DNA from: Myxococcales bacterium
GTDB taxonomy: Bacteria > Myxococcota_A > Bradymonadia > Bradymonadales > GCA-2716585
DNA: 49,913 nucleotides
Reading direction: 5' to 3'
NCBI GenBank assembly: GCA_002716585.1
Contig: PBBL01000012.1
Location: forward strand, 1 to 49,913
Under the pieces are notes generated by a model. The model was not told where the DNA came from and did no database searches. It saw nothing but the letters and a program-made list of their open reading frames with translations. Below, one piece after another: positions 33,103-40,603 of this stretch. A program made the translations under genes and the position numbers. Position 1 is the stretch's first letter. Every line of letters starts with the position of its first letter.

Positions 33103-36100
33103 GGTCGTCTCCTTCAGTCAGCGGTGACTCCTCTTCGTCTTGAATGAGCTGACGCCCCTCCGACAGCTTGCCGAAGATGAAGTACAGCCCAGGGATCACG
33201 ATGACCCCGAAGACCGTGCCAAAGAGCATCCCGCCCAGGGTCGATGTGCCGATGGTCCGGTTGCCGATCGCGCCCGGCCCGGTGGCGACGACGAGCGGGA
33301 TCAAGCCTGCGATGAACGCGAAGGAGGTCATCAGGATGGGGCGAAACCGCACCAGCGCCCCTTCAAGCGCCGCCTCGCGGACGCTCATCCCCTGCTCATG
33401 CTTCTGCACCGCGAACTCGACGATGAGCACCGCGTTCTTGCCCAGGAGCCCGACCAACATGACCAGCCCCACCTGGGCGTAGATGTCGTTGGCCAACCCC
33501 AGCGCCTTCAGCAGCAGGAACGAGCCGAAGATGCCGAAGGGCAGCGAGAGGATGACGACCAACGGCAGCAGGAAGCTCTCGTACTGGGCGGCCAGCACCA
33601 GGTACACGAACACCAGGACCACGAGGAAGATGAAGATCGCCTCGTTGCCGCGGGCCGCCTCGTCGAACGAGAGCCCCTCCCACGCGATGTCGTAGCCGCG
33701 GGGCAGCGTCTCGGCCGCGACCTCCCGGACGGCCTGGATGGCGTCGCCGCTGGAGTAGCCCGGCGCGGGCGTGCCGCGGATCGCCGCCGAGTTGTACAGG
33801 TTGAAGCGGGTGATCTCGTTCGGCCCCTGGGTCTTCTTCATCGTCATGAAGGCCGAGTAGGGGACCTGCTCGCCCTCCTCGTTCTTGACGTAGAGATCCA
33901 TGATGTCCGACGGCATGCGCCGGTACTCCGGGGCGGCCTGCGTGTAGACCTTGAAGAAGCGCCCGAAGCGAATGAACCCCTGCTCGTAGGTGCTCCCGAT
34001 GAGGATGTTGAGGTTCTCCATCGCGCGCCCGATGGAGACCCCCTTCTTCATCGCGAGCTCGTTGTCGATCACCAGCTCGTACTGCGGGTAGTTCGCCGCG
34101 AAGAAGGTAAAGAGCCCGGTCAGCTCCTTGCGCTTCGCCAGCGCGTCGATGAACTCGGTGTTGACCCGGTTGAACTCCTGGTAGTCGGTCGTGTCGTTCT
34201 TATCCAGGAGCCGGAGCGCGAACCCACCGGCGGCCCCATAGCCGGGGACGGCGGGCGGCTCGAAGAACTCCACGATCGCCCCCAGGCTCCGCGAGCGCTC
34301 CTCCAGCTCTTCGATGATCTCATGAACGTCGTGCTCGCGCTCCGACCAGTTCTTGAGGCTGATCAGGCACGTACCGGCGTTGGAGCCGCGCCCCTCGGTG
34401 AGGATCTCGTAGCCCGCCAGCGACGAGACCGACTCGACCCCCTCGACGTCCTTGGCGATGCGTTGCAGCTCGCGCGCGACCGCGTTGGTCCGCTCCAGGG
34501 TGGCGCCGGGCGGCGTCTGGACGATCGCGTAGATCATCCCCTGGTCCTCGTTGGGGATGAAGCCCGAGGGGAGCAGGCTGTTGACCCCCACGACGCCCAG
34601 CCCGAACACGAGCAGGAACCCCACGGTAATGACGGGGCGGTGCACCATCCGGCGCAAGACCCCCATGTACACCGCCGTACCCTTCGCGAAGACGCTGTTG
34701 AAGCCCTCCAGGGCGATCCCGATCGGGGTCCTCTTGCGGCCGGGGCGGTGCGGCTTCAAGATCATGGCGCACAGCACCGGGGTCAGCGTCAGCGCGACGA
34801 CGCCGGACAGCACGATCGCCGACGCCATCGTGAGCGCGAACTGGCGGTAGAAGATGCCCACCGGGCCGGACATGAAGGCCACCGGCACGAACACCGCCGT
34901 CATCAACAGGGTGATCGCGATGATCGCCCCGCTGATCTCGCCGAGCACCGCCTTGACGGCCGGGTAGGGGGGCAGGTGTTCCTCGGTCATCTTCGCGTGG
35001 ACCGCCTCCACCACGACGATCGCGTCATCGACCACGATCCCGATCGCGAGCACCAGCGCGAACAGCGTAATGAGGTTGATCGTCAACCCGAAGATCTGCA
35101 TCGCCACGAACGCGCCGATCAACGAGATCGGCACCGCGAGCGCTGGGATCAACGTCGAGCGCCAGTCCCCCAAAAACAGAAACACCACCAGCGCCACCAG
35201 CACAAACGCCTCGCCCAGCGTGTGCGTGACCTTCTCGGTCGACGCGTCCAGGAAGTGCGAGACGTCGTAGCTGATCTGGTAATCCATCTTGGCCGGGAAC
35301 GTCTCCCCCTTGATCTCGGCGAGCTTCGCCTTGACCTCCTCGATCACCTCGCTGGCGTTGGTCCCGTAGCTCTGCTTGAGCACGATCGCCGCCGACGGGT
35401 GGCCGTCGAAGTTGGAGTAGATGTCGAAGAACTCGCTGCCCAGCTCGACCTCGGCGATGTCCTTCAGGCGGAGCACCTCACCCTCCGAGTTCGCCCGGAT
35501 GATGATGTCCTCGTACTGCTCGGGCTTGTTGTAGCGGGCCTGGTACACCAGGACGTGCTCGAGCGACTGCGACTTCTTGCCGGTCGCCTGCCCGGTGCGG
35601 CCCGGGCGCGCGATGATGCTCTGCTCGTCGATCGCCTCCAGCACCTCCTCGGCGGAGACGTTGTAGGCGCGCATCCGGTCGGGCTTGAGCCAGATCCGCA
35701 TCGCGTACTGACGGCTCCCGAGGATCTGCGCCTGACCGATGCCGTGGACGCGCTGAAGCTCGGGCAGGAGGTTCACGTTGGCGAAGTTGTACAGGAACTT
35801 CTCGTCTGCCTGCTCGTCGGTGCTGTACAGGTTGACGTACATCAGCATGGACGGCTGCACGCGCGAGACCACCACGCCCTCTCGCTGCACCAGCGGCGGC
35901 AGCCTCGTCATCACCTGATCCACCCGGTTCTTGACGTTCACCACGGCCCGGTCGGGGTCGGTGCCGAACTCGAAGATGACCTGGATGGTCGCCTCACCGG
36001 CGCTGGTCGAGTCCGAGATCATGTACTTCATCCCGGGGACGCCGTTGATGGAACGCTCCAGCGGGATCAACGTGGACTTGACGAGCACGTCGGCGCTCGC

Positions 36101-36253
36101 CCCGGGGTAGGCCACGGTCACGATGACGCGCGGCGGTGAAATTTCAGGAAACTGGGACACTGGCAGGGTCCGAATCGCCAGGATCCCGAGGAAGACGATG
36201 ATGAGCGATGTCACGATCGCCAACACAGGTCTGTGGATGAATTGTTGAAACAT
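33095..36253 (-). CDS. RND multidrug efflux permease (HAE1 family)
   Basis: A 1052-residue inner-membrane proton antiporter of the AcrB/MexB type. Twelve membrane segments and two large periplasmic loops are visible in the hydrophobicity pattern. The proton-relay pair Asp409-Asp410 lies in GIVVDDAIVVVEAVH. PVSQFPEISPPRVIV and GIGQAQILGSRQYAMRIWL are the family's N-terminal signatures. Length equals AcrB (1049). The start at 36253 has GAGGAGA upstream; a further ATG four codons earlier overlaps that site. First gene of a permease, channel, adaptor operon, whereas the usual order is adaptor, permease, channel. Substrate unknown; HAE1 members export hydrophobic drugs or detergents. Confidence 0.95.
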   Translation of the reverse strand: MFQQFIHRPVLAIVTSLIIVFLGILAIRTLPVSQFPEISPPRVIVTVAYPGASADVLVKSTLIPLERSINGVPGMKYMISDSTSAGEATIQVIFEFGTDPDRAVVNVKNRVDQVMTRLPPLVQREGVVVSRVQPSMLMYVNLYSTDEQADEKFLYNFANVNLLPELQRVHGIGQAQILGSRQYAMRIWLKPDRMRAYNVSAEEVLEAIDEQSIIARPGRTGQATGKKSQSLEHVLVYQARYNKPEQYEDIIIRANSEGEVLRLKDIAEVELGSEFFDIYSNFDGHPSAAIVLKQSYGTNASEVIEEVKAKLAEIKGETFPAKMDYQISYDVSHFLDASTEKVTHTLGEAFVLVALVVFLFLGDWRSTLIPALAVPISLIGAFVAMQIFGLTINLITLFALVLAIGIVVDDAIVVVEAVHAKMTEEHLPPYPAVKAVLGEISGAIIAITLLMTAVFVPVAFMSGPVGIFYRQFALTMASAIVLSGVVALTLTPVLCAMILKPHRPGRKRTPIGIALEGFNSVFAKGTAVYMGVLRRMVHRPVITVGFLLVFGLGVVGVNSLLPSGFIPNEDQGMIYAIVQTPPGATLERTNAVARELQRIAKDVEGVESVSSLAGYEILTEGRGSNAGTCLISLKNWSEREHDVHEIIEELEERSRSLGAIVEFFEPPAVPGYGAAGGFALRLLDKNDTTDYQEFNRVNTEFIDALAKRKELTGLFTFFAANYPQYELVIDNELAMKKGVSIGRAMENLNILIGSTYEQGFIRFGRFFKVYTQAAPEYRRMPSDIMDLYVKNEEGEQVPYSAFMTMKKTQGPNEITRFNLYNSAAIRGTPAPGYSSGDAIQAVREVAAETLPRGYDIAWEGLSFDEAARGNEAIFIFLVVLVFVYLVLAAQYESFLLPLVVILSLPFGIFGSFLLLKALGLANDIYAQVGLVMLVGLLGKNAVLIVEFAVQKHEQGMSVREAALEGALVRFRPILMTSFAFIAGLIPLVVATGPGAIGNRTIGTSTLGGMLFGTVFGVIVIPGLYFIFGKLSEGRQLIQDEEESPLTEGDDHE

Positions 36254-36607
36254 GGTTCTCCTCATGTCGTCAGGGCGCGCCCCTCAAGGCATCCACCAGG
36301 CGCGGCCTCATCTCGTTGTGCGTTCAGGACGCAGCCCGCCCGTCCGCTCCCTGCCACCGCGCGAGGAGGTGCGCTGAGCGCACCAACCCACGAGACAGCC
36401 CGAGGGCGGAGAGGTGAGCGTCGATGATGTTGTCTGAAGCGTGACGAAGGGTGACCGCGCCTCAACGTCCTGCGCGCTTTGTCGCACGCAGGCGCAGTAC
36501 GGGCTCATGCTGGATCGTGGGTTGGTCAGGCCAACCCGTCCATGAGCTGATACGAGAGGGGGGTCATCAAGGCGCTGCGCGTCAGGCGCTGCGCCCCTAT
36601 TCGTGCG
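36254..36607. promoter_or_regulatory. leader region upstream of the RND genes with inverted and direct repeats
   Basis: A 354-bp gene-free stretch. It holds a perfect 8-bp inverted repeat around one base (GGTGCGCT-G-AGCGCACC, 36368-36384), about 115 bases upstream of the permease ATG. This is a TetR-operator-like shape. It also holds a stem GGGTTGG/CCAACCC at 36519-36537, and a direct repeat GGCGCTGCGC at 36571-36580 and 36585-36594. No convincing sigma-70 promoter was seen. The operator role is a guess from position. Confidence 0.35.
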
Positions 36608-37051
36608 TCACGAGGTGACGAGAGGAGGGCCCCGCAAGGAGAGCCCGCTGGTGAGCCAGCGGATGGGGCGAGGACGGAGGAGAGGGGCGGAGGCCCCATG
36701 TGGAGGCGCTCGGCCGCGGAGGCGAGCGATGTGAACCGAAGGTCGGAGTGGCGCGAAGTCAAAGGTGAAGGGGCGCTGGGAGAGGTCGTCGAGGAGCACC
36801 TCCTGGCGCTCACACTCCTCCTCCACCCGCTCGCTCTCCCCCTCCGCCTCGATGTGCAGCGCGCTGTGGCCGTCGTCGTCGTGTTGAAGCGGCGTGACGA
36901 GGTCGTGCTCGGCGATGACGCGCTCGACCGCAGCGGGGGTGTCGTCATCGACGGGGTGCGCCTCGGCCAACCCGGCGGGCACCTGGCACACCAGGATGAG
37001 CGCGACCGCGTAGACGAGGAGCGTGTTCAGAACTGACCAGGCTGTTCTCAT
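36608..37051 (-). CDS. small exported protein of unknown function, upstream of RND genes
   Basis: A 147-residue protein. A signal peptide (residues about 1-30, cleavage near GLAEA) precedes an acidic, His-containing region (HPVDDDTP and HDDDGH). Then come a Glu-rich part (EGESERVEEECERQE) and a basic, Pro-rich tail. No family recognised. Small exported metal-binding proteins often precede RND operons of the metal class, which makes this a candidate metal buffer or sensor, but the permease itself looks HAE1-like. The ATG at 37051 is preferred over longer forms because it starts the signal peptide. A strong promoter lies about 115 bases upstream. Confidence 0.55.
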   Translation of the reverse strand: MRTAWSVLNTLLVYAVALILVCQVPAGLAEAHPVDDDTPAAVERVIAEHDLVTPLQHDDDGHSALHIEAEGESERVEEECERQEVLLDDLSQRPFTFDFAPLRPSVHIARLRGRAPPHGASAPLLRPRPIRWLTSGLSLRGPPLVTS

Positions 37052-37165
37052 GTTGAGGAGAGCACCTTCGTCAAGAGAACGATAACCCAGGAGGACGGCC
37101 TCCGTGGGTCTCGGATCGCCACCAGCGAGCATGGTTTCAGGCGATCGCGAATGCAATCTTCCCCA

Positions 37166-37194
37166 GGTATAGGGACAGCCCCTGGCCGCGTCAA
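37166..37194 (-). promoter_or_regulatory. sigma-70-like promoter of the exported protein / RND operon
   Basis: On the minus strand TTGACG (37194-37189) and TATACC (37171-37166) are separated by exactly 17 bases. This is the best sigma-70 match seen in the window. CCAGG and CCTGG half-sites at 37163-37167 and 37181-37185 overlap the spacer and -10 box and could bind a regulator. The predicted leader is about 110 bases. Confidence 0.6.
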
Positions 37195-37282
37195 GGATTC
37201 ATACGTGTTGACGCTGGCTTGACCTGGCCCCTCCGGTGCCCACTGTAGGCGCATGCCGAAACCCCCAGACCTGAGGCACGAC

Positions 37283-37466
37283 ATGACAACACGGCTCCCC
37301 AACGTGCGCGACGCGTTCACGATTCCTGACGACGTCGCCGACCTCAACTGCGCCTACATGTCGCCGCTCTCTCGCGCCATGGTCGAGGCGGGCCACGCCA
37401 CACCTCCACAACACGGAGGCCGACCTGGAGCGCTTCCTGGAGGTCCTCCGAGGCGCGCTGCGCTGA
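37283..37466 (+). pseudogene. class V aminotransferase remnant with large internal deletion
   Basis: The frame from ATG 37283 reads as the first ~37 residues of a class V PLP-dependent aminotransferase (VRDAFTIPDDVADLNCAYMS, then PLSRAMVEAGHA). At about 37391-37401 the frame changes and the DNA from 37401 to the TGA at 37464-37466 reads HLHNTEADLERFLEVLRGA, the usual C-terminal end of the same family. About 300 central residues, including the PLP lysine, are gone. Both ends being recognisable points to one deletion event. An open frame continues past the junction but is not protein-like. An upstream ATG at 37253 is also in frame. Confidence 0.65.
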
Positions 37467-37473
37467 GCGCGGC

Positions 37474-38595
37474 CTACCGCCCATACCAGCGCCGGATCAC
37501 CTGCTCCGCGGGCTTGCCTCGTGGCGTGTACCCCCGATCCGACGCCCCCCCGACGCCGAACCAGTTCCAGATGAACACGCCCGTGAGCCTGGGGTCCGCG
37601 TTCCAGACGCGGAACATCGACCGATAACACCGCAGCTGAAGCGCCGCGTCGGGTTCACCACGCGGGGTGTAATCCCACGGGCGCGCCGCCCCCTGCGAGT
37701 GAGAGGGGAACCCGACCTCGGTGAAGATGTAGCGCCTGTCCTGCGCCGCGGCCCACCGCTTCAGGCGCCGCTCAAAGGGCCTCCAGCCCGCCACGAGCGC
37801 CTGCTCGTCCGGGTCGGGCTCCTGGCTCAGCTCGTGATAGGCCGTCACGCCGACCACGTCGAGGTGATCCCAGAACGGCACCGGCTCGAAGTGATCCCAG
37901 TTCGCCGAGTAGGTCAGCTCGCCACCATAGACGCCGCGCACCTCCCTGATCAGCGCCTCCCAGCGCTCCGCCTGCCGCTCCATCGACACCAGCTCCGAGC
38001 CCACCGCGAACAGCTCCACCTCCTGCGCCGCGGCGATGCGCGCGTAATGCAGGATGAACGCCTCGTAGCTGGCCCACCAGGCGACCTCATCCACCGGCTT
38101 GAGCGTCCCGCGCCACTGACCCCGTCGTCGCGACCCCAGGTGCAGGATCGGCATCAAGAACACCCGCAGCCCCCTCGCCCGAGCCAGCGCGATCACCTCG
38201 GTCAACACGTCGTCGCCCGAGGTCACCCCCTCCAGGGGAGCGATCGCCGTGGCCTGGACGTCACGCTGGCTCCAACGTACCACCAGCGACACGTCGGTCG
38301 CGCCGACCTCGCGGATCTCGTCGAGCAGCTGCTCGTAGTAGAACCGCCGCGCCCGGGGATCGCGCTCACTCACGAACAACCCCAGCGACACCCCCCTTCG
38401 AAAGCCTTCAGGCCGCGCCTGAGCAGCGGGCAGGCCTCGCACGGCCTCGGGCTCACGTCTCCGCGGGGCGTCCTTCGCCGCGTCGACCGACGTCGCCTCG
38501 CTCACGGGCCGCTGGGGCGCGTCACAGCGGCACCCCACCAGCACGAGCGCCGCCAGCAGCCCCGAGAGCCATCGCGTCGACCTCGGCGTCAACAT
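37474..38595 (-). CDS. GH113-like TIM-barrel lipoprotein
   Basis: A 373-residue lipoprotein (signal ending LVGC, Cys22). After a variable linker it has a TIM-barrel pattern typical of glycoside hydrolase family 113 and related endo-mannanase-like proteins. GVSLGLFVSER begins the barrel, VSLVVRW is an early strand, and the acid/base Glu is likely in FAVGSELVSME. YSANWDHFEPVPFWDHLDVVGVTAYHEL and the nucleophile candidate FTEVGFPS follow, then GVFIWNWFGVGG near the end. It probably acts on a polysaccharide or cell-wall glycan at the cell surface. It starts 148 bp from, and divergent to, the Cys-rich lipoprotein gene. Confidence 0.75.
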   Translation of the reverse strand: MLTPRSTRWLSGLLAALVLVGCRCDAPQRPVSEATSVDAAKDAPRRREPEAVRGLPAAQARPEGFRRGVSLGLFVSERDPRARRFYYEQLLDEIREVGATDVSLVVRWSQRDVQATAIAPLEGVTSGDDVLTEVIALARARGLRVFLMPILHLGSRRRGQWRGTLKPVDEVAWWASYEAFILHYARIAAAQEVELFAVGSELVSMERQAERWEALIREVRGVYGGELTYSANWDHFEPVPFWDHLDVVGVTAYHELSQEPDPDEQALVAGWRPFERRLKRWAAAQDRRYIFTEVGFPSHSQGAARPWDYTPRGEPDAALQLRCYRSMFRVWNADPRLTGVFIWNWFGVGGASDRGYTPRGKPAEQVIRRWYGR

Positions 38596-38743
38596 GATCC
38601 CATCCCCTCCCGATTTCGCGTCTGGCGCCGTGAGGCCCTATATTGAACACGCGCCCACGGCCTGCGCCCCACCGAAGCCTGACCGCAACGCGAGGCTCAG
38701 GTCAACCCGCGTCACAACGCCCGCGCCCACCAGGGAGGCCCTG

Positions 38744-40591
38744 ATGCCATCTCGCACCGCCCTCGGGTTGCTCGCGCTTCTGCTCCTCGCACCCGCCTGT
38801 GGCGATGAGGACGCCGAGGACGCCGCCAGCAACAGCACGACCAGCAACAGCACCGCCGCGACCAGCGACACTACCCAAAGCGGCTGCGCCGCAGACGACG
38901 CCTGCCCCGAGGGGCAGATCTGCGAAGCGCAGGCCTGCGTCGAGGGGTGTCGGGAGCACAACGACTGCGCGGGCGTCACGATCTGCTACGAAGGCCGCTG
39001 CGTCGGGTGTCGCGGCGACGAAGACTGCAGCCTCAACACGGTCTGTGAGCAGGACGCCTGCGTCGCGGGCTGCCGCGGTGACGACGGCTGCGAGCCCGGC
39101 TCCATCTGCGAGGCCGAGCTGTGCGTCGCGGGCTGCCGCGACGACGGCGGCTGCCAGGAGGGCCAGATCTGCGAGGGCGAGCGGTGCGAGGCGGGCTGTC
39201 GAACCGACGACGCCTGCGGCGCCGACCAGATCTGCGAGGACCAGGCGTGCGTCACCGGGTGCCGCGATGACGACGCCTGCGCACCTGGGGCGATCTGCGA
39301 CGCGCAGTCCTGCGTCGAAGGGTGCCGCGATGACGCAGGCTGTGAGTCGGGCCGCTTGTGCCTGGAGCAGCGCTGCGTGCTCGCTGGCGTCGGCTGTCGA
39401 ACCGACGACGACTGCAACCCGGGCGACGTGTGCGACGCTGAGGCGGCGCGCTGCGAGGTGGGCGACGCGCCCTGCATGCCCGACGCGCTCGAAGGGCAGG
39501 AGCCCTTCGCGCTGACGGACGAGGAGGTGATCGGCCTGACCTCCTGCCCCATGGACACCGACACGTTCACCGTCCAACTCCAGGCGGACGACCAGGCCAC
39601 CGTGCGGATCCTGACCGCCACGCCCGGCGCGCTGCTCGTGAGCGCCGAAGACAGCGACCAGGACCCCGTCGCCCAGCCCGAGATGATCGACCAGGGGCTG
39701 CGCCTGACCTGGACCGCGGCGGCCACGGGCGAGTTCACCGTCCACGTCCGCGGAGCGACCGAGGAGGCGCGCGCCACCTACGCCATCTCACGGACGATCA
39801 CCGCCCCCCAGCAGTGCGTCGACACCACGCTGTACCCGGACGACGACGACGACGGCTTCGGGATCGATGAGGGCTCCATCGAGGCCTGCCTGATGGACGG
39901 TGAGCAGCGCGCGGGCTTCGCCGCGTCCAGCGGGGACTGCGGCCCCGACGACGCCTGGCGCAACCCCGACGCCTCCGAGATCTGTGGTGACAACCTCGAC
40001 GACGACTGCGTCGACGGCGACGCCCCCTGCCCCACCTCACGGCCAGGCGTCCAGGTGCCCGACTGGAGCTGCGAAGACGACTCGCCGCCGAGCAACGTCT
40101 ACGCGTGGGCGAGGTTCTCCAACGGCGAGGGCTACTTTCAGGACGGGGGCTGCTTCGTGTTCTTTGAGGGGGTGCCCGGCGAGTTCTACGTCAAGCACAA
40201 CATGGCGCGGGCCAACACCAGCCCCGACTGCGAGCTGCGCAACGGCTGCACCTGCCCGAGCCTGAACGGCTGGCCCAGCTACGACCGCCGCATGTACGCC
40301 TTCACCCTCCAGGGGGAGGTCGACGCATGCGAGGGGATCCGGCTGGTCGACCACGCCGGCGAGGAGCAGACGGTCTCCAACGCCTGCCGCAAGTACCTGT
40401 ACCAAATGCACTTCTACGACATCCCGTTCTCCTACGTCGCCACGGGGCGGGACGTCATGGACCGTCGCCTTGAGCTGTTCCCGACGGTGGAGGTGGCGTC
40501 CGCCGAGGACTCCCCCCACCGCAACCTGCCCTTCCAGAGCCTGCTGAACACCCCGATCGTGCGACACGAGGGCTTTCAACCAATGGAGTGA
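38744..40591 (+). CDS. Cys-rich-repeat, MopE-like lipoprotein
   Basis: A 615-residue secreted lipoprotein (signal ending LAPAC, Cys19, then an acidic and Ser/Thr/Asn-rich linker). Residues about 47-239 are nine four-cysteine repeats. A beta-sandwich region similar to pre-peptidase C-terminal domains follows (DTFTVQLQADDQATVRILTA). Then comes a MopE-type putative metal-binding motif: YPDDDDDGFG, later EICGDNLDDDCVDGD. The ~190-residue C-terminal domain has eight cysteines and is not recognised. Such proteins are common surface lipoproteins of Myxococcota. Role unknown; adhesion or metal binding are possible. The ATG at 38744 is preceded by AGGGAGG; a TATATT box at 38639 may be its -10. Confidence 0.85.
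   Translation: MPSRTALGLLALLLLAPACGDEDAEDAASNSTTSNSTAATSDTTQSGCAADDACPEGQICEAQACVEGCREHNDCAGVTICYEGRCVGCRGDEDCSLNTVCEQDACVAGCRGDDGCEPGSICEAELCVAGCRDDGGCQEGQICEGERCEAGCRTDDACGADQICEDQACVTGCRDDDACAPGAICDAQSCVEGCRDDAGCESGRLCLEQRCVLAGVGCRTDDDCNPGDVCDAEAARCEVGDAPCMPDALEGQEPFALTDEEVIGLTSCPMDTDTFTVQLQADDQATVRILTATPGALLVSAEDSDQDPVAQPEMIDQGLRLTWTAAATGEFTVHVRGATEEARATYAISRTITAPQQCVDTTLYPDDDDDGFGIDEGSIEACLMDGEQRAGFAASSGDCGPDDAWRNPDASEICGDNLDDDCVDGDAPCPTSRPGVQVPDWSCEDDSPPSNVYAWARFSNGEGYFQDGGCFVFFEGVPGEFYVKHNMARANTSPDCELRNGCTCPSLNGWPSYDRRMYAFTLQGEVDACEGIRLVDHAGEEQTVSNACRKYLYQMHFYDIPFSYVATGRDVMDRRLELFPTVEVASAEDSPHRNLPFQSLLNTPIVRHEGFQPME
38882..39460 (+). repeat. nine tandem four-cysteine repeats
   Basis: Units of about 21 residues with the pattern GCRxDDxCxxGxICxxxxCVx, two disulfides each if paired internally. 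The last two units are slightly longer. Between units the DNA identity is moderate, so the array is not a very recent expansion. Confidence 0.85.
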
Positions 40592-40603
40592 GCCCGCTCG
40601 ACC

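Noticed and set aside
30614..36139. Plus-strand frames of up to 999 codons opposite the RND genes
   Set aside because: They are antisense shadows of recognisable efflux proteins and are extremely rich in Arg, His, Asp and Gln without any domain.
37253..37627. A 124-codon open frame running through the aminotransferase remnant
   Set aside because: After about residue 48 its sequence is Pro/Arg-rich and antisense to the GH113-like gene. Only the first part and a second frame match the family, so it is treated as a pseudogene.
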